A DNA stretch of 64,000 nucleotides from positions 62,001 to 126,000 of the forward strand of contig CM007315.1 in assembly GCA_000333855.2 (NCBI GenBank). The letters are read 5' to 3'. Under the pieces are notes generated by a model. It was not told where the DNA came from and did no database searches. It saw only the letters and a list, made by a program, of their open reading frames with translations. The position numbers and the translations under genes are program-made. Shown here one piece after another: positions 43,121-54,600 of this stretch (the stretch's first letter is position 1; each line of letters starts with the position of its first letter). This stretch comes from Endotrypanum monterogeii. Taxonomy: Eukaryota; Euglenozoa; Kinetoplastea; Trypanosomatida; Trypanosomatidae.

Positions 43121-44437
43121 TGCACTGATCGCGTGTTGACTTCAGTAGAGACTAGAAGCAAAGGATAAAAAAAAAAAAAACAGGAGGCAGGGTGGGGCGA
43201 GGGGGAGGGGAGCTCCCTTCTGAGAAGGAAAAGTCTGCTACGAAATGAACTAGACTGTGGTGCTGTGACTTAATGATTGAGTTTTCGCGTTGATGCGTGT
43301 GTGGGTGTGGAGAGGTAAGGGTATTAATTCTTTGGGTATTTAAATAGAATAATGGAATTCTTTGTGAAGCGATATACTTATATATACCTGTACATATATA
43401 TATATATATATATCAGCTCGCACATTCATATCCATCAATCATATTCGAGAAAAAAAGGCGGAAAAGTAAATCAACGGAAAAGCAAAGGTCGTTGAAAGAT
43501 GTGGAGAACAAACGTTAAAGACAATGCTCCCTCCTCCATCTACCATCGTCGAGGATCAGAGGAGTTGTGTCGATATACGGATAGGAGAAATAGGAGCCTC
43601 CCGTCGAAACAAACAACAAAAAATAGCATGGTTGTAAAGACCCAGCGTGCAGAGCACGATCAACCATACGTGAGAGAGAGCCAATCCAAGCTCATATTAT
43701 TTGACCCACCCCCTCACGCGGGGTTCAGCAGAAATCAGTTTAGCCCCAACGAGAAACATCTCGGAAAAGTGAAGTACCTCAAGTCCAGTACGAAATTCGC
43801 GAGGCTACCCCCCCCCCCGGGGGGGGGGGGGCACCGCTGTGTCGACCCCTTTCTCCTGTCTGGAGGGACTAGCCTATGGTGGTGGCAACGCAAACCATCG
43901 GTGTGGAAGGGAACCCAAAGAGGTGCGCGGGGCTAGCAATGTCTGGGGCCGCCTCTTCGATGAGACTTCGTTGGTGCGCTGGGTGGCCGTGAGCGTCCCT
44001 CTACCCCCTCTTCCTCCTTCCTCTGGATAGGTGGAGTCTGAAGAAGACAAAGGCGCTGTGCATCAGTCGAAACCCAGCACCTAGTGGTGGGAGACCTGGG
44101 CGACCCACGTGGTGGCGCTGCGCCGCGTGGCTACCGACTTCACGGAAAGAGGCGAGAGGCCACCCGTGAAGTGTGAGCATGTCGCGTTGGGGACGCGGAC
44201 GGGGGTCTGGTGACAGCGTTGGCATATCTGCCACGGATGCACACCGGCTGCCTCGTACTTCCCATCCGCACAACCCTCCAGCGGTGGAGTGCTGGTGAGG
44301 ACGGCCGGCTGAGGTCTGTGGTTAAGCCCACACATGATATGAGTAGGGGAAAAGAATGAGCCTATGAAACGAGCGGCTAGGAAGGGAGCCGTGGGCGTAG
44401 GCAGGCCTCTTCACCCCAACCCCACCCCACCCCACCG

Positions 44438-44469
<32 letters not shown>

Positions 44470-44756
44470 GCAGAAAAGGCAAACGATGCTAATGCGAAAG
44501 AAAACACAGTTTTGAACAGACAGCGGGGATGAATCTCCGGAAAACGTGACGACAAAAAAAGTATAGACGTTGCGTAAGGGAGATCAAGAAAAAAGGGAGA
44601 AGATACTAATAAATCAGAAGAAGAGCTATGTGACAACTCACACGCGCGTGCACACGAGCTCACTTCACCCCAACCCCCCCCCCTCCTCCTCCTCCTCCTC
44701 CTACACACACACACACACACAATAAGAATGTGCATCAGCGAGGGAAGGAGATGAGG
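43121..44756. other. Spacer between the soluble CRAL/TRIO gene and permease 4
   Basis: No gene supported. Holds the permease 4 splice signals, a TA tract at 43392-43413, a compositionally distinct GC-rich stretch at 43680-44340 listed separately, and CA microsatellites at 44441-44467 and 44702-44722 with a CTC repeat between them at about 44683-44700. Confidence 0.5.
43680..44340. mobile_element. Possible degenerate short retroposon (SIDER-like) remnant
   Basis: This ~660-bp stretch is balanced in GC and non-repetitive, unlike the A/T-run and microsatellite sequence on both sides. It contains an uninterrupted C11-G13 junction (43808-43831) and segments such as GGATAGGTGGAGTCTGAAGAAG near 44023 and GGACGGCCGGCTGAGGT near 44299. 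These recall, from memory only, signature regions of trypanosomatid ingi/SIDER-type retroposons. No open reading frame of a transposase or reverse transcriptase is present, and no target-site duplication could be fixed. It could equally be the GC-rich part of an untranslated region. Confidence 0.3.
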
Positions 44757-47723
44757 TCAATAGATGAATACGCGCTTAACAGATGCCAGTCTCGACCCAG
44801 AATGACACATGGCGTTTAGCGTCGTCAACAGGGACTCAGTGTCGAGGAAATTTGTTGCCTTGAGAGCAAGCGGGACTGGGTCCGAACCTGTCGTAGATAC
44901 CATGTCCTCGCTAGCTGCCGCCATCGAAGGCAGGAGGCCGGCGCAATCAGGCGACACTTGACCTCCACGCTCCAAGACGCCACCGCTGCTGCCCCGTCGA
45001 CTTTTCAGGATAGCCACAGCAAGGAGCAGCTCCAGGCCCAACTCGTACCCATCCGCCTCGATGCGTGTGGTGGCATAAGTGGTCAGGAGACCCAAGGAAT
45101 CGAAGCCAAAACTGCCCTGGAGATCAGAGCACACTCGCGCCAATGAAAGGGCCACCCGCTGCTGCTCATAACGCTCTTGGATTGCCATCGAACTCTTCGT
45201 GATTGCCAGCTGCAGCCGCGACCAGATCTCCGCATCTGGCATGTCGGACGGGTACCCGTGTTTGAACATTGTCAAGGACACGATCGCGAAAAGAAACTCC
45301 TGCAGAAGCGCCTCTGCGTCACTCAGACACGAAACCGCTTTATTCTTGTACTGCTCGATGCTTTCATTCGGCAAAACACCGGTGCGCTGAGCCTCGTAAG
45401 GGATGTAAATCTTTGCCTTGCTTGACTCCAGATAGCGCTCCACAATGGTGCGGGTAGCCAATACACCGCCGGCGCCCTCAGCTTTGAAATGATCTGTGGT
45501 GTAACGCATGCATTTCTCCGCCAGCATCATCAATCTGATTGCAGCATCCACATCGGTTTCCGCGTCTCCATGAGCCCGCAGAAGATCCTCCATCGCTGGC
45601 GGCTCGTCTGCTCCCTTGCCACCTTGCCCGAGAGGAGGAAAGACGTGGAAAAGCCAATTTCGCCGATGCAGCTCTCGGTATTGCAGAACCGCTGAAAAAA
45701 GTTGTCGGTACCAATCTGCCGTCTCATCCAAGCGGCCCCCAGCCACGAGCAATCCGTAGTGTCGAATGAACTCCGCGATGGAGATGCCCACCTTGGCTTT
45801 AATGTAAACTTGGAAAAGCGGAACAAGGCGTGACCAGAGTCGGTGCGCTCTACAGTGGAGCCGCGACACGACCATCTCACGCTCCGTGTGCGAGAGTTTC
45901 ATTCGCAGCAGTCGGCCCACAACTTGTTTATGGCGCTGATCTACTTCTATCAGCTCATCCAATTCCTCCACAAACGCAATTGCAGCAGCCTGTGCTGAGA
46001 GAAGAACGTTATCGGGCGACGTGCAGTCCAGCCGGTACGCAAGTCGCCGCGCGCTCCCGGAAAACGTGTCCGCAGCGACGGGGCCTCCAGCCTTTTTTTC
46101 GTCTTCAATAAAAGCGGCCGAGCCGCTGCCACGGCGCGCTGCTGACCCCATCGCGTACCAATCCAGCAGAGGGAAAGAGATTGTTCGTTTCGTCTGTGGA
46201 AAAAGATTGAACATGAAGTGGCTGCAGTGGCGCAGCTTTGAGGTTAACTCCTCATCTGCTAAAAGCATAGCATCGAGTCGCAACGCTTCCAGAAACAACT
46301 CCAGCTTCGGCACGAGCTCCACACACTGGCATCGAAAAGAAGTCCAGTCACGAATACATGCGTCCCACTGCTCTGCGATAGGGCCATCGCGGCCGTTGCG
46401 TTGAACCAGCATCTCGCGCAGCACCGCCGAGTATGAAAACTCCTCAATAGTGCTCAGGTGTATTCGGTAGAGTCCCACTATTCTCGTGTCCGAATCGAGG
46501 AAATCATCTGCTAGGTCACCTGTGTCACTCACACAATCGAAGAGGTCAGAGCTCGGCACACGGTGAGTGCAGGGCGATCGAAGGGTCACTAGCGAAGCGA
46601 ACGATGCGCTCAAATCAGTCGACGTGCCAGCGCCGTTTACAGAGATCACAAGCGGCACATGTTGCCTTTGCGGGCGGACGGCACTCTGAATCGTTACTTT
46701 TTGATTTTCTGTGTCCACCGTCACGGTACACGGGTCCTGCATGATGGCGAGATCGAGCGTCTCCTCACTGGCCAAGGTAGGTAGGTTCGATCGAGGAGTC
46801 TCTACGCAGACCTGTGCCTCCCTCCCCGTAGGTTGGTTTCCTTCGGAAATAAGAAGGCGGCGGCCCTTTTCTGGTGCACCCTCCCCCGTTGGCGCCGTGG
46901 GGATGCCGTCCCTCCCGACGCCATACTCCTCCATCACCTCCATATCCTTGATGGAGATGTTTTGGTGCAGAGCTCGGATACAGCGATGAAAATAGTCCTC
47001 GACTGTTTTTGCGAAGCGCTCGTAGTTTGGGGGATGATCGCAGTCGTTGGACCCGCCCATCTCGACCGGCAGCACACCTGCGTCAATCCGCTTCAGCAAC
47101 TCGCCTTTTTTAATGTCGCTCGATGAGAAGAGAAAGATGCAATCGCTGATCCCCTTCGGCAGCTGCCGTAGAAGCGGCTTAATCACGAGTGTCAGCGCCC
47201 CACTCATGTTGCAAATCAGAATTCGAGCGACAACGCCAGGAAAGAACTTGCTCACGCGCAGTGCCATGTCCTTCTGGAAGATAAGGTCTGTGTTGCGCAT
47301 CATCGAAGCATTTTTTTGATTAATGAGCCACGTCACCATCGTATTGGGGTTCTTGCGATCACAGCGCACAGACCAGCTGAGGAACATATCCATGTTTGCC
47401 TGTCGCTCAGGTCGCTGCTCCGCCTTGGGGCTGTCACGCGCGGTGTTGAAGTACAGCACAGGATGCCCCTCCTTGTCTCGACCAATGTACTGGACAATAC
47501 CTGCCCGCATCGACTTGCGGAGACTGTCCGTCATAGTGTACCTCGAGAATACAGAACGCTCCATCTCATCACGTCGGTGCAGCTTGGCAACGGTTTCCCC
47601 GACGTCGAATTTTTTGTTGGCGAGAAAGAGGTATAGCCACCCGTCGAGGTAGGGGTGGCATATACCAACCGCCCGCTTCACCTCACTGAGAGCCCCGACG
47701 TGGTCATCCGGACATTGAAACAT
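44757..47723 (-). CDS. Soluble CRAL/TRIO domain protein with helical C-terminal half
   Basis: A 988-aa protein related at its N-terminus to the two large CRAL/TRIO membrane proteins of the window. The helical leader is ALSEVKRAVGICHPYLDGWLYLFL, and the Sec14-like domain (about residues 65-255) ends with VLPVEMGGSNDCDHPPNYERF, close to their LPLALGGENDCDHQENFDRF. It has no membrane segments and no lipase-like part. Instead, residues ~430-988 are predicted mostly helical, with no motif I recognise. A lipid-binding or trafficking role is inferred from the CRAL/TRIO domain only. The open frame reaches 47873 but begins at GTG and crosses a T10 tract (about 47803-47812). With a candidate AG at 47794/47793, the ATG at 47723 (MFQCPDDHVG) is the likely start and aligns with the paralogues. 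Confidence 0.82.
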   Translation of the reverse strand: MFQCPDDHVGALSEVKRAVGICHPYLDGWLYLFLANKKFDVGETVAKLHRRDEMERSVFSRYTMTDSLRKSMRAGIVQYIGRDKEGHPVLYFNTARDSPKAEQRPERQANMDMFLSWSVRCDRKNPNTMVTWLINQKNASMMRNTDLIFQKDMALRVSKFFPGVVARILICNMSGALTLVIKPLLRQLPKGISDCIFLFSSSDIKKGELLKRIDAGVLPVEMGGSNDCDHPPNYERFAKTVEDYFHRCIRALHQNISIKDMEVMEEYGVGRDGIPTAPTGEGAPEKGRRLLISEGNQPTGREAQVCVETPRSNLPTLASEETLDLAIMQDPCTVTVDTENQKVTIQSAVRPQRQHVPLVISVNGAGTSTDLSASFASLVTLRSPCTHRVPSSDLFDCVSDTGDLADDFLDSDTRIVGLYRIHLSTIEEFSYSAVLREMLVQRNGRDGPIAEQWDACIRDWTSFRCQCVELVPKLELFLEALRLDAMLLADEELTSKLRHCSHFMFNLFPQTKRTISFPLLDWYAMGSAARRGSGSAAFIEDEKKAGGPVAADTFSGSARRLAYRLDCTSPDNVLLSAQAAAIAFVEELDELIEVDQRHKQVVGRLLRMKLSHTEREMVVSRLHCRAHRLWSRLVPLFQVYIKAKVGISIAEFIRHYGLLVAGGRLDETADWYRQLFSAVLQYRELHRRNWLFHVFPPLGQGGKGADEPPAMEDLLRAHGDAETDVDAAIRLMMLAEKCMRYTTDHFKAEGAGGVLATRTIVERYLESSKAKIYIPYEAQRTGVLPNESIEQYKNKAVSCLSDAEALLQEFLFAIVSLTMFKHGYPSDMPDAEIWSRLQLAITKSSMAIQERYEQQRVALSLARVCSDLQGSFGFDSLGLLTTYATTRIEADGYELGLELLLAVAILKSRRGSSGGVLERGGQVSPDCAGLLPSMAAASEDMVSTTGSDPVPLALKATNFLDTESLLTTLNAMCHSGSRLASVKRVFIY

Positions 47724-47956
47724 CCCGACCCAATCCCACGCACGCGCCCGGGGAGAGGAGGGGTGAGGGATGAGGGGTCGAGCGTGTCCGGTCTTGAAGA
47801 TAAGAAAAAAAAAATGGGGGGAATGGCAAGGCAGCCGGGCGTTGCGCTGTGGAGGTGTGCTGACTACCCCCACGACGGCATACAGTTGCTCCTTTAAAAC
47901 CTAGTCGACTACTGAAGTCGCTGCGTGTGATGCGAGGAAGGAGAAAAAAAAAAGAA

Positions 47957-47988
<32 letters not shown>

Positions 47989-48863
47989 TTTGTGTTTGTG
48001 TGTGCCTCTGTGTCCTCCTCCCTCCTTTTATGTTTCCCTATGCATGGCGGCACCGTATGTATGGGGAAAAAAGCCGCTGGCTTCGAGTGCGTGTAGATAA
48101 GTGCCCACGTCTTGATCGTGAATGAAAAAGAGGGGAGGAACCAGTCCGGTGCGAGTCGCTGCAGGGACGTGACAAGGCCGTAGGAGAATACTTCGGTCCT
48201 ACGGCAGCACAATAATGATCTACTCCTATTTTGCCGGATCCTCCGCTGTCCCTCGTCTGCTCCCTCCTAGAAAAAAAAAAGAATCACACGATGGAGCGTC
48301 ACGTGTGTGCCCGCGTGCGCTCGAATCACGGAGGTTAAAAGGAGGGAGCAGTGGCCAAGCTACACAACTTACGAGTGCGGGGTATCTGCGAGGTGGACGG
48401 GAAATAAACAGTGAGGAAGGAGAGAGAGAAGAGGGAGGAGGCGGGTGGATACGGCATAGTCACGCTGGTTGAGTAGTGTAGCCGGCCAGTCGAACAGATA
48501 ATGTACACGCTCCACTGGCGCAAAAGCACGGATACGAGAGCCTTTCGCCATTATAAGCGGGGCAAAAATAAAACCACACACACACACACACACAGACACA
48601 CAGGCGCCTTCCACGAAAACACGCAAAGCAGAAAAATGTGAACAGAGGGAGAGAGGGGGGAGAGGGCTACGCAGCTCTGGAAATAACGATTGGGGTGAGC
48701 AACTGTGGGAGGAGACCCTCTTTCACATAAATGCATACCACGAAAATGCGTTGATGACGTATTACGTGTGGGGGAAGAATATAAGACAGACGCAGTAAAG
48801 AAAAATAAGACATACCTTTAATTGTCTCAGCACACACGCTCCACTCCACACAGCACTCCCCCG
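47724..48863. other. Spacer upstream of the soluble CRAL/TRIO gene
   Basis: No gene supported. Contains its splice signals (47793-47822), a long GT microsatellite at 47957-47984 extended by TGTTTG units to about 48004, a GA/GGA-rich block at 48410-48450, and a CA repeat at 48577-48594. Confidence 0.5.
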
Positions 48864-50927
48864 CTAGAGCATTGCGGCGAGGTCGTCGGCAGATAACTCA
48901 AACTCTGCCTCGGAGGAACGGGCTGTGGTCAACGGCAGAGCCCCCACTACATCATCGCCGCCTGCTAGGTCGCCCCTCACACGTGTCACAGACATTTTCG
49001 TCTGCTCAACGGCCCGCACAAGAGAGTGGCGCACGAGTGGAGGGATGAGAAAGGGGTGCGTGTCGCAAATACTGGAAAGAAACGCGAGACCGTCGACCAT
49101 GTCGGTGCCGCCACTGCCCCGCTGGCGCACTGCCTCCAACGCCTCGGAGAAGGTGTCATATGTAACGCCAAAGGGCTCGTAGAGTCCCTCAAATGAAGTG
49201 AGAAGCTCCCGAAGTGCATCCGATCTGTCCTCCGCCTCCAGCAATCGGATGTGGACTGTCAATGTGCTGCATGTTTGCAAGACCATTCTTCCAGATGCGT
49301 GCAGATGATGAAGGCGTTTCCACAGTGCCCGAGCCTCCGCGTGACTCTCCGCCGTCCGCTCCTGCAGCAGAGCCATCACAACCGCTGCGGTGGTGGCAGG
49401 CGTCTCCTTCACCCGGTAGGCACGTAAATTCTTTTCGTACACCCATTTAGCGTGTCTGCCGGGGCTGCAGGCGAGGTACGCATTCCACACGTGTGTGCTG
49501 GAGAGCAGCGCGTCTGCGTGGCGGGTGTGGGCTTTGTCTGTGATGCGGTCGGTAGCCTCCTGCAACTCCGCTAAGGAGGCACCACAGCGGTGGAGAGCAC
49601 GTAAATATTCGCCCCACGCTAAGGCGGGCATGTACGCCAAGTCGGCAGTGCCTGTGACTGCAGTTGGGCTCGAGGTGGAAGAACGGCGCTGATGGATACA
49701 GAAACGCTCTGCCAGAGACTTGACCTGTGCCACCTTACCTGTGACCGGGCAACAGTCTGTGGCACCGCTGACACCCATCAAGGACAGCAGTGGAGCAGAC
49801 ACGACCGGGTCCCAGCGAGGTGATGAGGCGACAGGCGCGTCGCCTCCATTTTTACGCTCATCATCGAGTGATGTGTTTGGGAACCTGAACGACTCGGAAG
49901 TGCCACGAGCCCCCTCCTCAAAAGGCTGGTGAAGCACAGCACACAACGCCTCCAGCTCCTCCAATGACGGGGCTGCAAAGGACGGTCGCGAGCAGCTGCC
50001 GCGGAGAGTTTCCAGGAAGAGTGCGATCATGTGCGAGCGGTCCTCGTGCACTACCTCAACGTCAGCGAATTTCTTGTCGGTTGGAGCAATAAATGCCGGC
50101 CACTGCTGCACCAACGAGATTACAAGGGTGGAGACAGTACGCCAGTCCCCGAAAGTACCGAGACAGAGAATTGTATAGAGGGCGATGGCTCGCTGGAGCT
50201 CATGTGAGTGTTTAAGGGATCGCAGAGCCGCCGCGAGCTGAGACTGCAGTCGGTCAGAGTTCAAGGCACCCTCGCCACGCTTGAAGTGCGGTGACCTTAA
50301 GTGAGCAAGTAAGCGGCGCGCGGGCCCTGGCAGGCGTGACGACAATATCCGCTCGATAACCTCCGGCGAGAGGGAGTGTGGTGTGCGGGCTTCTCGAATC
50401 ACACAGTGCCGCATCACATCAGCCGAGCGCAGACGCCGTTGAAGCTTTGTGTCTCCACCATCCCTGCTGCGCCACGCACCAAACTCGACTTGGGAGGCAT
50501 GTGCAGACATGTCTATTCCTGGAGGTGTGACCTCGCGCACCGAGTTCGCCGCGTTCTTTGAGCGATCCAACCCCACAGAGGTGCCACGGGTAGCATATCG
50601 GGTATTGAGCTCTAGAGCCAGCGCTCTCAGCCCATGGGAAACGGTAGCGGCCGCGGGAGAGGGGGAGGGGGAGGGGGAGGGGGGAGGTATTTCCTCAATT
50701 TGTTTAGCGTTGGCAAGCGAAGAAACAACGTGTTCGTGAACCAGTGCAGCGCTGTGCGCCTCGACGAATGCACTGATGTACTGTTCTTTGCGGTAGAGAT
50801 TTGTTGTGGCCTTTTTCAGCTTCAGACGCGCTGTGCTAGCGTGAGCATCTCGGCGCGCCGCCTTGCGCAGCTCTACCAACGGTGTGTCAAACACAGACCG
50901 GGTCCAGAGGCGCAGCGAATGTCGCAT
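48864..50927 (-). CDS. Protein of unknown function, probably mitochondrial, helical-repeat-like
   Basis: A 687-aa protein that I do not recognise. From the ATG at 50927 it starts MRHSLRLWTRSVFD, an Arg-rich, acid-poor leader typical of mitochondrial import. The body is rich in Leu/Ala helices with spacing suggestive of PPR- or TPR-like pairs, for example around residues 250-300 (LYTILCLGTFGDWRTVSTLV) and 440-620 (MALLQERTAESHAEARALWKRL). A low-complexity Pro-Ser repeat (PSPSPSPSP) is encoded by a GGGGGA-type repeat at 50659-50685. In trypanosomatids such proteins are often mitochondrial RNA-binding or mitoribosome-associated, but that is inference. The open frame extends to 51098 from a TTG through T-runs encoding Phe strings; this is the splice-acceptor zone, not protein. 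Confidence 0.7.
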   Translation of the reverse strand: MRHSLRLWTRSVFDTPLVELRKAARRDAHASTARLKLKKATTNLYRKEQYISAFVEAHSAALVHEHVVSSLANAKQIEEIPPPSPSPSPSPAAATVSHGLRALALELNTRYATRGTSVGLDRSKNAANSVREVTPPGIDMSAHASQVEFGAWRSRDGGDTKLQRRLRSADVMRHCVIREARTPHSLSPEVIERILSSRLPGPARRLLAHLRSPHFKRGEGALNSDRLQSQLAAALRSLKHSHELQRAIALYTILCLGTFGDWRTVSTLVISLVQQWPAFIAPTDKKFADVEVVHEDRSHMIALFLETLRGSCSRPSFAAPSLEELEALCAVLHQPFEEGARGTSESFRFPNTSLDDERKNGGDAPVASSPRWDPVVSAPLLSLMGVSGATDCCPVTGKVAQVKSLAERFCIHQRRSSTSSPTAVTGTADLAYMPALAWGEYLRALHRCGASLAELQEATDRITDKAHTRHADALLSSTHVWNAYLACSPGRHAKWVYEKNLRAYRVKETPATTAAVVMALLQERTAESHAEARALWKRLHHLHASGRMVLQTCSTLTVHIRLLEAEDRSDALRELLTSFEGLYEPFGVTYDTFSEALEAVRQRGSGGTDMVDGLAFLSSICDTHPFLIPPLVRHSLVRAVEQTKMSVTRVRGDLAGGDDVVGALPLTTARSSEAEFELSADDLAAML

Positions 50928-51630
50928 GAGCGGCCAAAAAAAAAAAAAAACTTTGTGTGAAAGATGGGAAGTTAAACAGTGACAAGAGAGAAAAAAAAAA
51001 TTTTTTTTCGGTGGAAGTGCCACAGAAAAAAAAAAAAAAGGACAGGAAGAAAGGAGGAAGAGAGTGGGGGCACAGGAGGGGAAGTCAGACGAGAGCAAAC
51101 ATGTTTATAATTGATTTGATACACACGCTAGCACCACCTCGTGCTATTCCCAACCTCTAAGAAGTGTTTCTTTACCGTCAATTGAAAATATGCACGCATT
51201 TGCAGGGCTGCAGAGAGCAACAGCACACACACAGACACACACATTGTAGTCCCCCTTACAGAGAACCAGCCAGATATACCCAAACGCCCCCGGAAATGAA
51301 CAAGAGGTAGGAGAGGGGGAGAAAATGGGGAGACACCCGAAACCCACATAGGCCGGGTCTTTAACGGTGCATTTGCACCTGTATAGTGGGGATATCATGT
51401 TAACAAAAGCGAAGGTAAAGCAGTAGATGATAACATTCTGAAATGGGGCGATGCGCAACTATGAACAGCAGAGCATCAGTTATATCGAGGCGCGTCCACG
51501 CAAGCAGGTTCAGTACCCCAACCATACACCCTACACCTTCCCCTCCTTGGCACAGACCTGCGGGATGTCACACCCTCCTCCATACGACCAACAGCCAGCG
51601 CAACCGCCTGCACTCATCATTGCCGCCTTG
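50928..51630. other. Spacer between the 1412-aa and 687-aa protein genes
   Basis: No gene supported. On the coding strand there are three T-rich tracts (50936-50950, about 50990-51008, 51027-51039) suitable for trans-splicing of the downstream gene. The rest is the probable 3' untranslated region of the 1412-aa gene. Confidence 0.5.
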
Positions 51631-54600
51631 CTACAATCGAAGTTCCTCTCGAAGCATATCCAATTCTCGTTGATGGGAGACCATTAACTCCTGCTGCTGC
51701 TTCAGCTCGGCAACGCTAACCCGAAGGCGGCTTAGCTGGCGACGACGACACCGATGCTCGGGGGATTCCGAAGCGCTCCAGGTGAAGCCGCGCCCCTCTC
51801 GGATCTCCTCTTCCCGCGACGGCCAACGCGTGGCGTATGTCCAGGGACCCACCTCCCAGTCCTTCAGGTCCTTCATGAGGCTCCTAAGGCGATGCCTAGA
51901 GTCACGCTTTGGGTTATGAACCTGATACCATGCCTCGGTCTCCGAGGCATCGGCCCACCGCCACTCCACCGCCGCGGTCGTCGAGCGGCCTCCCACGGCA
52001 TCGCGATTGAGCTGCTGCAAATCCACAACATGCCCGTCTAGAGCATCGTCATACGGGAAGGTGGCATGCAAGCACCATTCCGCACTCGCGACATCTGCCC
52101 TCTCTTCGTTCTGAAAGATGGTCACTATATTGTAGGGTTGTAGGGCGGCCAGGTCCTTTGCCTGTTGGAGGCGCAGGTCCTCCAGCTCGAAGTGGCACTT
52201 ATCCCGCTCATGCAGGTCCAGCACATGCGGCGGCACTTGCAGAGTCGTGAAGTACGCCTGGAAGTCGAAGCAACTCCCGTCACCCTCTGCTGTCGCGCGC
52301 TTGAGAACATTGAGGTTGTATTTTGAAAGGAATCCCATCGAGTGAACGCCGTTCTCCACGTCAGCTGGCCAGCAGAAGCTCAGGTGTGCGTCGGAGGCGC
52401 GGCGATTGCGCCTCGACGGGTGTCGAAAAACGGGAGAATTCTCGCCCTTCAAAGAGAGTGCCTCCATGTGGGTGTCTACCTCACCGCCACCCTTTCCCTG
52501 TTGCAGTTCGTCCCGCTCCACTGAGAAGCGGATGTACAAGTCATTGTGTCCATCCTTCCACGCGTAGAGCAGAGCATTGCGTGCCAGCGGCTCCCCCACC
52601 TCAATGAGGTGGGGAAGAGCGTACTGACCCCGTTCTGTGGCGCGGGTCGGGTTTTGTGCCGCATCGTCCACGGTAAGACCAGACGCTGAACCACGACTGT
52701 CACGCTGCATCTCAGACTGCTCCCTCAGGAGAGTCGTCTGCGCCGCCATGTACGACGCCCGCGCGGCAGATTCTTCCTGAATAGTTTGAGTGTGTGGCAG
52801 AGCGGCGGAGCTGGCGGGCGAGCGACGGTTCCCGTGCGACGACATGAGCGTGGAGGGGGGGTGGAGGCTGCCTGCCGCGCTGTTCTCCCTTGCTGAGTTA
52901 TGCCGTTGATGATGGCGAGAGTGAGGACGGTGGGTGTGATGCGCACTAACACTGCGTTGAATACTGACCGAGGCGGCCCGCGACGAAACAGCAGACGACA
53001 GCAGCCGGGCGACTCCGCCGCTTTGGTGCTCGATGGGCACTGAAGACAGCGCGATGCCAGAAACCTTCTCTGTACTCTTGACACTCGGCATTGTCTTCTC
53101 CTCAAGCGCCGCCTTCACGATTGCCGACGACACAGGCGGCTCGTCCTCCCCCGTGAGGTGAAACAAAGCGGACATGAGAGGTCGCGTGAAAGAAAAGAAG
53201 GGGCGTGGCCCCTCACTGTCGGTTACGACAGCCGTAGATACTCGCGTAGCTGCGGTATCAGCGAGCAGGGTCGCCGCACAACTTTCTGGCGCGGGTGCCG
53301 GTGGTTTTTCCGATAATGGATGATGCGGCGCCGATTGCCCCTCGGTATCAATTCTACGCGATGAGTCAAAATATGTGAAGTACGAAGGTGCCGACGGAGC
53401 CCAGCGCTGGATGGAGGTGGACCACCCCTGGGAAGCAGCTGTGGCGACTCTAGTCGTCGCTCCTTTCAAATATTGCGCCACTCCACTCTCCTGCGCCTCA
53501 CCCGGTGTTGCGTGCTGTTTGGACGAGGCCGAGGGCGAGGAGAGGGGACCGTCACTGACCTTCGCTGCAACAAAATGCTTTGCTGAGCCATCGCCCACCT
53601 CACAAGTGTCGCGGTCGAACTCTTTGGTGTCGGTAAGAGTACCAACTCTCTCGGCAAACGGAAGCGGCACGCTCAGAAGCGTTTCGTGGTCTTCTCTGAA
53701 AAGAAGCAGGCGATTCGATCTCCAGTCTGGCAGCAGCGACACCAAGCCAGTCGAGTGAGAAGAAACGCCGTCGTGCAAATGTTTTTTGTGCGACCGCTTA
53801 GGGCTATAGAGCCCCATAAGTACCGTATACGGAAACGATACGTTGTTATGCGAAGGTGCGACGCTGTGTTCCTGGTCCTCGGTATCCCTTGGCACATTCC
53901 CTGCCGTCAACACCTCCTCATTTTGGGGGACTGGTGCAGCAGTCGTCGAAAAGCAATGTTTTCTCTCCGGCTGTGAGGAGCACTGTGAATCCGGGACGCT
54001 AATGTCGTCCAACCACGCCTCCAGATCAGCATCAGTGAAGAACTCCACTGTCCTCTCTATTTGATCAGCAGCAGGGGCGTGGTGAACGACGTGAGGTGCG
54101 GCCAGTGGGTCCACTGACCCAACCCCACAGCGACCCACGGGTGTCGGAGCACTGCCCAGCAGCAGCACTGTACCATCACTTGTCACGGCTGCCGTACATA
54201 GCCACGACATCTCCTCCTCGCCATGTACGCCATTCTCGACTGCCAGTCGGTGGCGACCGAGTGGAATCCAGTGAAGGAAAAACTCCGAGGCAGCACGGCA
54301 ACCTCCGCGGTGTGCACCGTCGTAGTAGGTGTACATTCTGTGGGTCTCAATGAGTTCCCCAGTGCATCCAGACAAACCCCACATCTCCAGAGAAGGCCGT
54401 GCGAGCAACAGCGTCATTGGAGCACCTACCTGGTACGGAGGCGCGTTCATAGCGATACCCGCATCGCACACATCTGTGGGAGCTGCCTCCCGAACAAGGT
54501 GCAACTCCTCCAGCACAAAAGCGCGACGAGGACCCCAAAGAACTCGCAGTAACACCACATTGAGTTCTGCGGTACCGGTGCTATCACGACTGCCTCCCTC

